DNA of 42,332 nt from Bacteroides caecigallinarum (lineage in GTDB: Bacteria; Bacteroidota; Bacteroidia; Bacteroidales; Bacteroidaceae), in NCBI RefSeq assembly GCF_016901995.1, contig NZ_JACJLE010000039.1:1-42332 (forward strand), given 5' to 3'. Position numbers and translations under genes: made by a program. Shown here in pieces: positions 8,743 through 17,709 of the stretch (its first letter is position 1; each line of letters begins with the position of its first letter). The notes beneath the pieces were generated by a model. It ran no database searches. It was given only the letters and a program-made list of their open reading frames with translations, and was not told the origin of the DNA.

Positions 8743-9921
8743 ATGTTTGTCAATAAAATAAGAATATTTCTATCGCTGTTAATTATATGGGGGAGCATGT
8801 TATCTTATGCTCAAAAACGTGACAGCATTCAGTTTAGTTTGCTCACCTGTTCTCCCGGAACTGAAATATATTCTTTATTTGGTCACACTGCAATAAGATA
8901 CCAGAATTATACTCAAAATAAGGATATTGTATTTAATTATGGGATGTTCAGTTTTTCATCTCCTAATTTTATTTATCGTTTTGTGAAGGGTGAGACTGAC
9001 TATCAGTTGGGGGTGAACGATTTTAGATCGTTCGAAGCTGAATATATGTTCAGGGGATCTTCTGTTTATCAGCAGATATTGAATTTAACTTATGAAGAGA
9101 AGCTCAAGCTGCAAAATCTGCTTTTTACAAACTATCTTCCACAAAATAGGGTATATCGGTATAATTATTTCTATGACAATTGCACCACAAGAGCGCGTGA
9201 TCAGATAGAAAAGTGCATTGATGGAGATGTTGAATATCCAAATTCAGTTCCCGACAAAACATTTCGAGGCATTATACATGAGTTTACAAAGGGATTCGAT
9301 TGGGAGGAATTCGGTATAGACCTTTGTCTGGGAGCCGGTGCTGACAAGCCGATAGGTATTCGCCAACAGATGTTTTCTCCTTTTTATATGCGTTCTTTTG
9401 CCGAAGGTGCTTTTATTAAAGACGAAAATGGGAACACCAGACCTTTGGTGTTAAAAGAAGAAGTGATTGTGGATGCCGATACTGTAGATGCCGCTGAGAG
9501 TTCTTTCTCGTTTAGCCCTATAGCTTGTGCCACTTTTTTCCTTTTTCTGAATGTGGTAATTGCATTTGTTCAGATAGTAAGGAAAAAAATATACTGGTTT
9601 TGGGATTTAATTCTTTATTTGTCTCAGGGATTGGCGGGATGTATAATAGCCTTTCTGTTTTTCTTCTCAACACATCCTACTGTGGATTCCAATTGGCTGA
9701 TTTTATTATTCAACCCGATACCGTTATTTTATTTGCCATTTATGGTTTACAACGATATAAAACGTAAAAAAGACAAGTGGCATGTAATAAATTCTGTGTA
9801 TTTAACATTATTTATATTGATATTGCCGTTAATACCACAAGAAATTAATTTATCAGTATTACTTTTGGCACTCGGTTTGTTGTTTAATGCAGTGAGCCAT
9901 CAGATTGTTTATAGAAAATAA
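8743..9921 (+). CDS. DUF4105 (Lnb N-terminal periplasmic domain) membrane protein
   Basis: Encodes 392 residues. A signal sequence is followed by a DUF4105/Lnb-type periplasmic domain (about 25-240) with the characteristic FGHTAIRY and YYDNCTTRARD motifs. The His and Cys in these resemble a papain/NlpC-like thiol site (my inference). The C-terminal third has four to five membrane helices (about 250-390). The domain was first seen in lacto-N-biosidase but occurs widely in Bacteroidetes. The next gene starts 2 bases after the stop, so the two products probably act together. The biochemical role is unknown. Confidence 0.82.
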   Translation: MFVNKIRIFLSLLIIWGSMLSYAQKRDSIQFSLLTCSPGTEIYSLFGHTAIRYQNYTQNKDIVFNYGMFSFSSPNFIYRFVKGETDYQLGVNDFRSFEAEYMFRGSSVYQQILNLTYEEKLKLQNLLFTNYLPQNRVYRYNYFYDNCTTRARDQIEKCIDGDVEYPNSVPDKTFRGIIHEFTKGFDWEEFGIDLCLGAGADKPIGIRQQMFSPFYMRSFAEGAFIKDENGNTRPLVLKEEVIVDADTVDAAESSFSFSPIACATFFLFLNVVIAFVQIVRKKIYWFWDLILYLSQGLAGCIIAFLFFFSTHPTVDSNWLILLFNPIPLFYLPFMVYNDIKRKKDKWHVINSVYLTLFILILPLIPQEINLSVLLLALGLLFNAVSHQIVYRK

Positions 9922-9923
9922 AA

Positions 9924-11507
9924 ATGAGAGAGCGATTTATAACATCTTTAATTACTGCTATAGTTATTTCCGGAATCAATGCACAGAATGTTCCGGCTGT
10001 TCCTAAATTGGTTATAGGTCTGACTATAGATCAGTTGCGTACAGATTATATAGAAGCCTTTTCTGCCATGTATGGTGAAAGGGGATTTAAGCGTCTTTTC
10101 AGGGAAGGACGTGTATATATGAATGGTGAGTATGATTTTATCAAACCTGACCAGTCGTCTTCCGTAGCTTCTATATATACTGGAACTACACCTTATTATA
10201 ACGGAGTAGTCGGCAATAATTGGATGGACAGAAATTCTTTATGCGTAGTAAAGAGTGTTGATGATAAATCATATATGGGGGTTTATACCTCCGAGAATGT
10301 CTCTCCCAAGTATCTTACGGTATCCAATCTGGCTGATGAACTGATGGTTTCCACTCACGGTCAGGCTCATGTCTATTCTATAGCTCCTACAAAAGAAATG
10401 GCTATTATGGGGGCTGGACATGCGGCTAAAGGAGCGTTCTGGATTAATGATGAAACCGGTAAGTGGAGCGGAACTACATACTATGGAACTTTCCCTGAAT
10501 GGGTAACAAACTTTAATGACCGTAATGGTCTGGATTTCAGAATTGACCAGATAACCTGGGGACCATATCTGCCAGTTACTGCATATAAATATATCACAAC
10601 AGAAACAAAGCAGCTTACATTCAAACATAATTTTACAGATGAGCGTCTGTATAAGTATAAAAAATTCAAGACAAGTCCATACGTAAACGATGAGGTTAAT
10701 AAACTGGTAGATGTTTTTCTCAATAATACGAATGCAGGATTGGATGACACGCCGGATTTGTTGACGTTGGGTTATTATGCAGGAAATTATGACGGAAAAC
10801 CGGACAATGAATATGCTATGCAGATTCAGGATATGTATGTCCGTCTTGATAATACTATAGGCGATTTGCTTGATATGCTTGACCGCAAAGTGGGATTGAA
10901 AAACACTTTGATATTTATAACTTCAACCGGATATCGCTCGCCGGAGTCGGAGGACTTGCCTGAATACAGAATTCCTACGGGCGAATTCCATCTTAAACGT
11001 TGCTCTGCTTTGCTTAATATGTATCTGATGGCTATATATGGTCAAGGCCAGTACGTAGAAACATATTATGGAAATCAGATTTATCTCAATCATAAACTTA
11101 TAGAAGATAAGAACTTAAATATTACTGAAGTAATGACACGTTCATCTGAATTTATAGTTCAGATGAGTGGAATACGTTCTGCTTATTCTTCTCAGCGCCT
11201 TTTGCTCGGTGCTTGGGATCCGAAAATTGAAAAAATCAGAAATTCATTTACCAGAGAATGTTCCGGAGATTTATATATAGAAATATTGCCGGGATGGAAA
11301 GTGGTAGATGAATACTCTAATAGTGTAAGGGTAGAACGTGAGGCATATTCTTCAGTTCCGGTATTTTTCTTTGGATATAACATAAAACCTGAAATTTTAT
11401 ATTCACCGGTCAAAGTGTCTGCCGTTGCACCTACTTTGGCACATTTCATGCGTATAAGGGCTCCTAACGCCAGTGTAGTAGCTCCTTTGACAGGAATACG
11501 TAAATAA
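9924..11507 (+). CDS. Alkaline-phosphatase-superfamily protein, probably catalytically dead
   Basis: Encodes 527 residues with a signal peptide (ends near INAQ21). The fold signature of PafA/nucleotide-pyrophosphatase-like enzymes is clear: LTIDQLRTDY with Asp36, SIYTGTTP (83-90), and a late IQDMYVRLD helix. By alignment to the family pattern, however, the nucleophile position before the PGH motif is Gln77. The D..GH metal site reads NYDGK, and the TADHG site reads TSTGY (Thr335, Gly336). Four key residues are therefore replaced while the frame is intact. It is co-transcribed with DUF4105 and lies just upstream of secA. It is best read as a conserved pseudo-phosphatase in the periplasm. Confidence 0.8.
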   Translation: MRERFITSLITAIVISGINAQNVPAVPKLVIGLTIDQLRTDYIEAFSAMYGERGFKRLFREGRVYMNGEYDFIKPDQSSSVASIYTGTTPYYNGVVGNNWMDRNSLCVVKSVDDKSYMGVYTSENVSPKYLTVSNLADELMVSTHGQAHVYSIAPTKEMAIMGAGHAAKGAFWINDETGKWSGTTYYGTFPEWVTNFNDRNGLDFRIDQITWGPYLPVTAYKYITTETKQLTFKHNFTDERLYKYKKFKTSPYVNDEVNKLVDVFLNNTNAGLDDTPDLLTLGYYAGNYDGKPDNEYAMQIQDMYVRLDNTIGDLLDMLDRKVGLKNTLIFITSTGYRSPESEDLPEYRIPTGEFHLKRCSALLNMYLMAIYGQGQYVETYYGNQIYLNHKLIEDKNLNITEVMTRSSEFIVQMSGIRSAYSSQRLLLGAWDPKIEKIRNSFTRECSGDLYIEILPGWKVVDEYSNSVRVEREAYSSVPVFFFGYNIKPEILYSPVKVSAVAPTLAHFMRIRAPNASVVAPLTGIRK

Positions 11508-11542
11508 ATCTTTGCAATTACCGCATTTTGACGGTTTTTAAT

Positions 11543-11551
11543 TATCTTTGT
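11543..11551 (+). promoter_or_regulatory. -7 element of secA
   Basis: TATCTTTGT fits the -7 consensus well and lies 56 bases before the secA ATG. A TTTG at 11527-11530 is too close (12 bases) to be a normal -33, so the upstream half of the promoter is not clear. Confidence 0.5.
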
Positions 11552-11553
11552 AC

Positions 11554-11575
11554 GCCGTTGAATTTATTTAACGGC
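11554..11575 (+). promoter_or_regulatory. Hairpin in the secA leader
   Basis: GCCGTT (11554-11559) and AACGGC (11570-11575) form a perfect 6-bp stem, extendable by three more pairs around a TTTA loop. It begins within a few bases of the predicted transcript start, so the secA mRNA would carry a 5' stem-loop. It could affect stability or translation; there is no T-run, so it is not a terminator. Confidence 0.4.
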
Positions 11576-11606
11576 ATTAATCAGTAAATAAAAAATAAAA
11601 TATATA

Positions 11607-14600
11607 ATGGGATTTAATGAATTTATAAGCAAGTTGTTCGGGAACAAGGCTTCTCGTGACATGAAGGAAATTCAGCCATGGGTAGAAAAGATTAAAGCTG
11701 CATACCCTGAAATAGAGAAGCTGAGTAATGATGAGTTGCGTGCCAAAACGGAAGAATTGAAAAAATATATCAAGGATTCTGCCGTAGAGGAAAACAAGAA
11801 AATTGAAGAGCTTAAAGCTACAATCGAAACTACAGATATCGAAAAGCGTGAACCTATATTCGCACAGATAGATAAACTGGAGAAAGAAGTTCTTGACAAA
11901 TACGAAAAAGCACTTAATGATGTACTTCCTGTAGCTTTCGCTATAGTAAAAGATACAGCAAGACGTTTCACTCAGAACGAAGAGATAGAAGTTACTGCTA
12001 CTGATTTCGACCGCGAACTGGCAGCAATGGGAAAAGACTTTGTTCGCATTGAAGGTGACAAGGCTATATGGAAAAACCATTGGGTTGCAGGCGGTAACGA
12101 TATGAAATGGAGCATGATACACTACGATGTACAGCTATTTGGTGGTGTAGTTCTTCATCAGGGTAAGATTGCGGAAATGGCAACAGGTGAAGGTAAGACT
12201 CTTGTGGCTACATTGCCTGTATTCCTTAATGCGTTGACGGGTAACGGTGTGCATGTGGTTACAGTCAATGACTACCTTGCAAAACGTGACTCTGAATGGA
12301 TGGGCCCTCTCTATATGTTCCATGGATTGAGCGTTGACTGTATTGACAAGCATCAGCCGAACTCTGCTGCACGTCGTCGTGCATATATGGCAGATATCAC
12401 ATTCGGTACAAACAACGAATTCGGTTTCGACTATCTGCGTGACAATATGGCAAACAGCCCTAAGGATCTTGTACAGCGCAAACATAACTATGCTATTGTC
12501 GATGAGGTTGACTCGGTTTTGATTGACGATGCACGTACACCTCTTATTATATCAGGTCCTGTTCCTAAAGGCGACCAGCAGTTGTTCGAAGTTCTTCGTC
12601 CGTTGGTAGAACGTCTGGTAGAGGCTCAGCGTAAACTTGCTACACAATATCTGGCAGACGCAAAACGCCTTATCGCTTCAGACAAGAAGGAAGAGGTGGA
12701 AGAAGGATTCCTTTCTTTGTTCCGTAGCCATAAGGCTCTTCCAAAGAACAAACCTCTTATCAAGTTCCTCAGCGAACCGGGTATCAAGGCTGGTATGTTG
12801 AAGACAGAGGCCATCTATATGGAAGCAAACAACAAGCGTATGCCTGAGGCTGTAGAACCTCTTTATTTCGTAATAGATGAAAAAATGAAGAGCGCCGACC
12901 TTACAGATAAAGGTATCGAACTGATAACAGGTTCATCTCAGGATCCTACATTGTTTGTTCTTCCTGATATAGCCGCACAGCTGTCAGAACTCGAAAACGA
13001 AACATCTTTGACTGATGAGGAAAAACTGGCTAAGAAAGATGAGCTTATGACTAACTACGCTATCAAGTCTGAACGAGTTCATACTATCAACCAGTTGCTT
13101 AAGGCATATACAATGTTCGAAAAAGATACTGACTATGTGGTAATGGATGGTCAGGTTAAAATCGTTGACGAACAGACTGGACGTATAATGGACGGTCGTC
13201 GTTGGAGCGACGGTTTGCATCAGGCTGTCGAAGCCAAGGAAGGCGTAAAGGTAGAAGCTGCTACACAGACATTCGCTACAATCACTCTTCAGAACTATTT
13301 CCGTATGTATCACAAACTGTCTGGTATGACAGGTACAGCAGAAACAGAAGCAGGTGAATTCTGGGATATCTATAAACTTGATGTTGTGACTATTCCTACT
13401 AACCGTCCTATAGCACGTAAGGATATGAACGACCGTGTTTATAAGACTAAGCGTGAAAAATATAAGGCTGTAATCGAAGAGATTGAAAAGATGGTTGAAA
13501 TGGGACGTCCTGTATTGGTCGGTACTACATCAGTAGAAATCTCTGAAATGTTGAGCAAGATGCTTACTCTCCGTAAGATTGAACATAACGTACTTAATGC
13601 CAAATTACACCAGAAAGAAGCTGATATCGTTGCTAAAGCCGGTTTGGGACGTACCGTTACAATTGCCACAAACATGGCCGGTCGTGGTACCGATATCAAG
13701 TTAAGCGATGAAGTAAAAGCAGCCGGAGGTTTGGCTATTATTGGTACTGAACGTCATGAATCTCGTCGTGTTGACCGTCAGTTGCGTGGTCGTGCCGGAC
13801 GTCAGGGAGACCCGGGTTCTTCTGTATTCTTCGTTTCACTTGAAGACGATTTGATGCGTCTGTTCTCTTCTGACCGTATAGCATCTGTAATGGATAAGTT
13901 GGGATTCAAGGAAGGCGAGATGATAGAACACAAGATGATTTCTAATTCTATCGAACGTGCTCAGAAGAAAGTTGAGGAAAACAACTTTGGTATCCGTAAG
14001 CGTCTGCTTGAATATGATGACGTGATGAACAAGCAGCGTAATGTAGTTTATACTAAGCGTCGCCATGCATTGATGGGCGAACGTATCGGTATGGATATCG
14101 TGAACATGATTTGGGAACGTTGCGCAAATGCTTTGGATATGGCAACATATCATGAGGCAAAAATGGAAATTCTTCAGACACTTGCAATGGAAACTCCATT
14201 TACAGAAGAAGATTTCACATCTAAGGATAAGAACGTACTTACTGAAAAGACATTCGATGCTGCTATGGAAATCTTCAAGCGCAAGACAGACCGCATGGCA
14301 ATGATTGCTAATCCGGTAATCAAACAGGTTTATGAGAACCAGGGACAGATGTATGAAAACATCATGATTCCTATTACGGATGGAAAACGTATGTATAATA
14401 TTCCTGTAAACCTGAAGGCTGCATACGAATCAGAGTCAAAAGAGATTGTGAAGGCTTTCGAAAAGGCTATACTTCTTCATACTATTGATGAGGCTTGGAA
14501 AGAAAATCTTCGTGAACTCGATGAACTCAAACATTCTGTACAGAACGCAAGCTACGAACAGAAAGACCCATTGTTGATTTTCAAGCTTGAGTCTGTGAAA

Positions 14601-14900
14601 CTGTTTGACAATATGGTTTCGAAGATCAATAATAATACAATTTCTGTATTGATGCGTGCTCAGATACCGGTTCAGGAACCAGAACAGGTTCGTGAGGCAG
14701 CTCCGGAACCAGCTCCAAGAAAACAGCAGTATAAGGAAGAAAAGGTTGACCTCAATGATGCTTCTCAGCAGAGTGCTGCCGGTAAAGATACCAGAGAGGT
14801 TAAAAATGAGCCTTATAAAGCAGAAAAAACAGTTGGCAGAAACGATCCATGTCCATGCGGAAGTGGATTGAAATATAAGAACTGTCACGGAAAAGTATAA
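11607..14900 (+). CDS. secA: Preprotein translocase ATPase SecA
   Basis: Encodes 1097 residues, longer than the E. coli protein (901) because of insertions typical of Bacteroidetes. Visible motifs are Walker A ATGEGKT (192-198), the DEAD-like [16 protein letters not shown], the preprotein-crosslinking region, [13 protein letters not shown], and helicase motif [14 protein letters not shown]. The C-terminal SEC-C zinc-binding site has Cys1082, Cys1084, Cys1093 and His1094. SecA drives post-translational export through SecYEG at the inner membrane. Codon use is strongly biased to a few codons, as for highly expressed genes. It is followed by an intrinsic terminator. Confidence 0.98.
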   Translation: MGFNEFISKLFGNKASRDMKEIQPWVEKIKAAYPEIEKLSNDELRAKTEELKKYIKDSAVEENKKIEELKATIETTDIEKREPIFAQIDKLEKEVLDKYEKALNDVLPVAFAIVKDTARRFTQNEEIEVTATDFDRELAAMGKDFVRIEGDKAIWKNHWVAGGNDMKWSMIHYDVQLFGGVVLHQGKIAEMATGEGKTLVATLPVFLNALTGNGVHVVTVNDYLAKRDSEWMGPLYMFHGLSVDCIDKHQPNSAARRRAYMADITFGTNNEFGFDYLRDNMANSPKDLVQRKHNYAIVDEVDSVLIDDARTPLIISGPVPKGDQQLFEVLRPLVERLVEAQRKLATQYLADAKRLIASDKKEEVEEGFLSLFRSHKALPKNKPLIKFLSEPGIKAGMLKTEAIYMEANNKRMPEAVEPLYFVIDEKMKSADLTDKGIELITGSSQDPTLFVLPDIAAQLSELENETSLTDEEKLAKKDELMTNYAIKSERVHTINQLLKAYTMFEKDTDYVVMDGQVKIVDEQTGRIMDGRRWSDGLHQAVEAKEGVKVEAATQTFATITLQNYFRMYHKLSGMTGTAETEAGEFWDIYKLDVVTIPTNRPIARKDMNDRVYKTKREKYKAVIEEIEKMVEMGRPVLVGTTSVEISEMLSKMLTLRKIEHNVLNAKLHQKEADIVAKAGLGRTVTIATNMAGRGTDIKLSDEVKAAGGLAIIGTERHESRRVDRQLRGRAGRQGDPGSSVFFVSLEDDLMRLFSSDRIASVMDKLGFKEGEMIEHKMISNSIERAQKKVEENNFGIRKRLLEYDDVMNKQRNVVYTKRRHALMGERIGMDIVNMIWERCANALDMATYHEAKMEILQTLAMETPFTEEDFTSKDKNVLTEKTFDAAMEIFKRKTDRMAMIANPVIKQVYENQGQMYENIMIPITDGKRMYNIPVNLKAAYESESKEIVKAFEKAILLHTIDEAWKENLRELDELKHSVQNASYEQKDPLLIFKLESVKLFDNMVSKINNNTISVLMRAQIPVQEPEQVREAAPEPAPRKQQYKEEKVDLNDASQQSAAGKDTREVKNEPYKAEKTVGRNDPCPCGSGLKYKNCHGKV

Positions 14901-14924
14901 GAATTTTAATAAAATACACGTTTA

Positions 14925-14964
14925 AAAGGTCGTCTCTTAACAAAGGGACGGCCTTTATTATTAT
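14925..14964 (+). terminator. Terminator of secA
   Basis: AAAGGTCGTCTC (14925-14936) pairs with GGGACGGCCTTT (14945-14956) through 12 bp with two G-U pairs and an eight-base loop, followed by a T/A-rich tail. Confidence 0.75.
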
Positions 14965-15005
14965 ACCTTTATTACCTTTTAACTTCATAATATTCAGAAA
15001 TATAT

Positions 15006-15014
15006 TATTTTTGT
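15006..15014 (+). promoter_or_regulatory. Probable -7 element of the DUF6340 gene
   Basis: TATTTTTGT fits the -7 consensus 24 bases before the ATG at 15038. The region 19 bases upstream reads CTTC, a poor -33. Confidence 0.45.
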
Positions 15015-15037
15015 ACAAATAAAAAAATGAAGATATT

Positions 15038-16021
15038 ATGAGAAAATATGCTTTATATATTTTTTTGCTGGTGAGTGTCGTCATTTCATCATGCAGTTCT
15101 ATCCAGACACTTACTTATGATCAGCTGTCTCCGGCCGAAGTTAATTTCCCGTATCAGATATCTGTAGTTGGCGTCGTCAATAACATGCCGTCTCGTCCTG
15201 AACCTAAAAAGAATATTCTGACTTTAGGTCAAATTGAAGGTGAAGGGAAGAAAGCTACCGAGGCATTGGCTGGTCTTTTGGCAGACAGTAAATATTTTAA
15301 TCAGGTTATAATATGCGATTCTGCTCTACGCTCTGATAATTATTCAACAAACCTTTCTGTTGATGAAGTTAGCAATCTTTCTTCAATGCTTGGAGTAGAT
15401 ATGATTATTTCATTCGAGAGACTATTGCTAAATGTCGAGAAAAAGGAATTTATTAATCCGGGCTGGGATGCATCGATACCTGTTCTTCAGGCTCAAGTCA
15501 CTCCTATGGTGAGATTGTATTTGCCGGGAAGGCAGAATCCTTTGGTCGAACTTAGTGCAACGGATTCATTGTATTTCGATTTGGGATATAGAATTTCTGA
15601 AAAAGAGCTTATTCAAGAAGCTACATCTCACGCCGCATCAGTTATATGCAATAAAATAGTTCCTTACTGGCAGACGGTAAACAGGTTATATTTTAATGGT
15701 GGAGGAGTAGAAATGCGTGATGCCGGTGTTTATGTAAATGAAGGAAATTGGGAGGCAGCACGAGAATTGTGGACTCAAGTTTATAATCGTCAGAAAAAGG
15801 GAGATACAAAATTCAAGGCTGCATACAATATAGCGCTTTCGTATGAGATGACAGGCGATATGAATAAGGCTGAAGAATGGTTGAACAAAGCGTCCGATTA
15901 CGTCAAATCAGGTTCGGACGATGAAATGGTTTTAAAGTATTATATTACCCAGTTTATAAAGAGGAAAGACGAGTTTGGAAAATTGAATATTCAAATGGGA
16001 CGTTTTAATAACAATTTCTGA
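15038..16021 (+). CDS. DUF6340 family lipoprotein with C-terminal TPR
   Basis: Encodes 327 residues. A lipoprotein signal ends at VISSC19. The body matches the DUF6340 pattern (FPYQISVVGVVNNMPSR near 45-60, then GQIEGEGKKATEALAGLLAD). The last third contains a TPR-like pair of helices (NEGNWEAARELWTQVYN, then AAYNIALSYEMTGDMNKAEEW). It is probably attached to the periplasmic face of the outer or inner membrane. It stands as a single transcription unit between secA and an acidic unknown. The domain has no known function. Confidence 0.75.
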   Translation: MRKYALYIFLLVSVVISSCSSIQTLTYDQLSPAEVNFPYQISVVGVVNNMPSRPEPKKNILTLGQIEGEGKKATEALAGLLADSKYFNQVIICDSALRSDNYSTNLSVDEVSNLSSMLGVDMIISFERLLLNVEKKEFINPGWDASIPVLQAQVTPMVRLYLPGRQNPLVELSATDSLYFDLGYRISEKELIQEATSHAASVICNKIVPYWQTVNRLYFNGGGVEMRDAGVYVNEGNWEAARELWTQVYNRQKKGDTKFKAAYNIALSYEMTGDMNKAEEWLNKASDYVKSGSDDEMVLKYYITQFIKRKDEFGKLNIQMGRFNNNF

Positions 16022-16030
16022 GCCGTTTGT

Positions 16031-16060
16031 TTTGAAACTTTATAATTTTTAGTAATTTTG
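16031..16060 (+). promoter_or_regulatory. Promoter of the acidic-protein gene
   Basis: TTTG at 16031-16034 and TAATTTTG at 16053-16060 are separated by 18 bases, a good fit to the Bacteroidetes promoter. The ATG at 16077 follows 16 bases later, so the leader would be about 10 nt. Confidence 0.55.
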
Positions 16061-16076
16061 AGGTAATAAATATTTT

Positions 16077-16532
16077 ATGCCTATGAATGTTAGTGAAAAA
16101 ACACGTGCAGCTATATCGTCATCTATTAGAGAAGCATTATGCAGATATGTTTCGGGCGATGAGAATACTGTTGTTACAGATATACATTTGCAACCGAAGC
16201 AGGATAGTGGAGAACTATTGATATTCAATGACGATGATGAAGAATTGGCCCGTACTATTATAGATGAATGGATAGAATGCGATTCGGAAGATTTTATGAC
16301 TGAAGTCGAATCTGTCTTACGTTCGGAAATTGTAGCATTGAACGACCAGGGATATTTTGAAAAGTTGTCTTTACTGAAGCCATACTCATTTGTATTGGTA
16401 GATGAAGATAAGGAGACTGTCGCAGAGTTGATGTTGATTGATGACGACGACACCCTATTGCTTAACGATGAACTTTTGAAAGGGCTTGACGAAGAGCTTG
16501 ATGCCTTTCTGAAGGATCTTTTGGAAAAATAA
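16077..16532 (+). CDS. Acidic conserved hypothetical protein
   Basis: Encodes 151 residues with no signal peptide or membrane segment, so it is probably cytoplasmic. It is very acidic, with runs such as NDDDEELA, LIDDDDT and a C-terminal GLDEELDAFLKDLLEK. I do not recognise the family. The central part (about 45-125) alternates beta-like and helical segments (LKPYSFVLVDEDKETVAELMLI), suggesting one small alpha/beta domain. It has its own promoter and a downstream terminator, so it is monocistronic. Clean codon structure and flanking signals argue that it is a real gene. Confidence 0.7.
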   Translation: MPMNVSEKTRAAISSSIREALCRYVSGDENTVVTDIHLQPKQDSGELLIFNDDDEELARTIIDEWIECDSEDFMTEVESVLRSEIVALNDQGYFEKLSLLKPYSFVLVDEDKETVAELMLIDDDDTLLLNDELLKGLDEELDAFLKDLLEK

Positions 16533-16551
16533 TTAGTATTTTGTTATAATT

Positions 16552-16589
16552 CGGGGTAAGGTTACATAAATAGCCTTTCCCCGTTTTTT
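16552..16589 (+). terminator. Terminator of the acidic-protein gene
   Basis: CGGGGTAAGG (16552-16561) pairs with CCTTTCCCCG (16574-16583) with one T-T mismatch, followed by six T. Confidence 0.8.
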
Positions 16590-16611
16590 GTTTTATATTT
16601 AATGATGATTT

Positions 16612-17610
16612 ATGGGAGAAAGGATTTTGTTTAGAAGAAACGAACAGTTGCATACCGTGAATCCCAGATGGCGCGGTAATCCTTCCGTTAAAGGTAAATT
16701 CTTTAACCGTCAGCACAGATGGCGTCCTGGAATGGGAAGTATTTTGAAATGGAGGTTCTCGCCTAATCCGCAAAGGAAAGAAAAACGTAGGATAAAGTGG
16801 AATCCCAATGTGAGATATCTCCATAGTCTTGATGCGGTAACAGGCAATTCGCTGATATGGCTTGGGCATAATTCTTTTTTTCTTCAGTTAGGCGGAAAAC
16901 GTTTCATGATTGATCCTGTTTTCGGAAGCATACCTTTTGTGAAGAGAAGGAGTACTTTTCCTGCCGATCCTTCAATATTCAGGAATATAGACTATTTGCT
17001 TATCAGTCATGACCATTTCGATCATCTTGACAAACCGAGTGTGGCTCGTCTGGTTTCCGAAAATCCCGGAATGAAGTTATTTTGTGGTATCGGTACCGGA
17101 CAACTGATAAAAGGATGGTTTCCTGAAATGGAGGTAATCGAAGCCGGATGGTATCAGCAGCATAAGGATGACGGACTTTGTCTGACCTTCCTTCCGGCAC
17201 AGCACTGGAGCAAAAGAGGAGTGAGCGATGGCGGTGAACGCCTTTGGGGAGCTTTTATGATACAGGCAGACGGAATAACTATTTATAATAGCGGTGATAC
17301 GGGATACGCTCACCATTTTAAGGAGTTGTCTGATATTTTCCCACACATTGACTATTGTATGATTGGAATAGGTGCATATAAGCCACGATGGTTTATGAAA
17401 CCCAACCACATATCTCCATACGATGCTCTTACGGCTTCTGCCGAGATGGGTGCACGAATGACTATACCGATGCATTACGGCACTTTCGACCTTTCAGATG
17501 AGCCTTTATTTGATCCGCCTCATGTATTTGCTGCTGAGGCCAGAAAAAGGAATATGGATGTCATGATTCCTGAATTGGGTGAAGTGGTTAAATTACATCA
17601 TATCAGATAG
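16612..17610 (+). CDS. MBL-fold metallo-hydrolase, NAPE-PLD/UlaG-like
   Basis: Encodes 332 residues. After a basic, Arg/Trp-rich N-terminus (about 1-70, QHRWRPG) comes a metallo-beta-lactamase domain. It carries the two-metal motif HDHFDH at 133-138, AQHWSKRG, YNSGDTGYAHHF and a late MHYGTF histidine. The arrangement matches the family related to NAPE-hydrolysing phospholipase D and RomA/UlaG, which cleave phosphodiester or lactone bonds. The substrate is unknown. It lies between two terminators, so it is probably transcribed alone. It has no signal peptide. Confidence 0.85.
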   Translation: MGERILFRRNEQLHTVNPRWRGNPSVKGKFFNRQHRWRPGMGSILKWRFSPNPQRKEKRRIKWNPNVRYLHSLDAVTGNSLIWLGHNSFFLQLGGKRFMIDPVFGSIPFVKRRSTFPADPSIFRNIDYLLISHDHFDHLDKPSVARLVSENPGMKLFCGIGTGQLIKGWFPEMEVIEAGWYQQHKDDGLCLTFLPAQHWSKRGVSDGGERLWGAFMIQADGITIYNSGDTGYAHHFKELSDIFPHIDYCMIGIGAYKPRWFMKPNHISPYDALTASAEMGARMTIPMHYGTFDLSDEPLFDPPHVFAAEARKRNMDVMIPELGEVVKLHHIR

Positions 17611-17643
17611 AATCTGTTTTCTTGGAAAAACGGGATACACCTC

Positions 17644-17692
17644 TATAAACAAAAAATGAACAGCCTTTCGGACTGTTCATTTTTTGTTTATA
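17644..17692. terminator. Bidirectional terminator between the MBL gene and valS
   Basis: A 20-bp perfect inverted repeat (17644-17663 with 17673-17692) has A-rich and T-rich outer arms, so each strand ends in a T-run. It serves the convergent MBL-fold gene and valS. Confidence 0.88.
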
Positions 17693-17709
17693 GAAATATA
17701 TTCGGTTGA

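Noticed and set aside
11577..12122. A 181-codon minus-strand frame overlapping the start of secA
   Set aside because: It lies antisense to secA, has Phe/Cys-rich composition typical of the reverse complement of coding DNA, and has no promoter of its own.
14436..14888. A 150-codon minus-strand frame at the end of secA
   Set aside because: Shadow of the secA frame with the same antisense composition.
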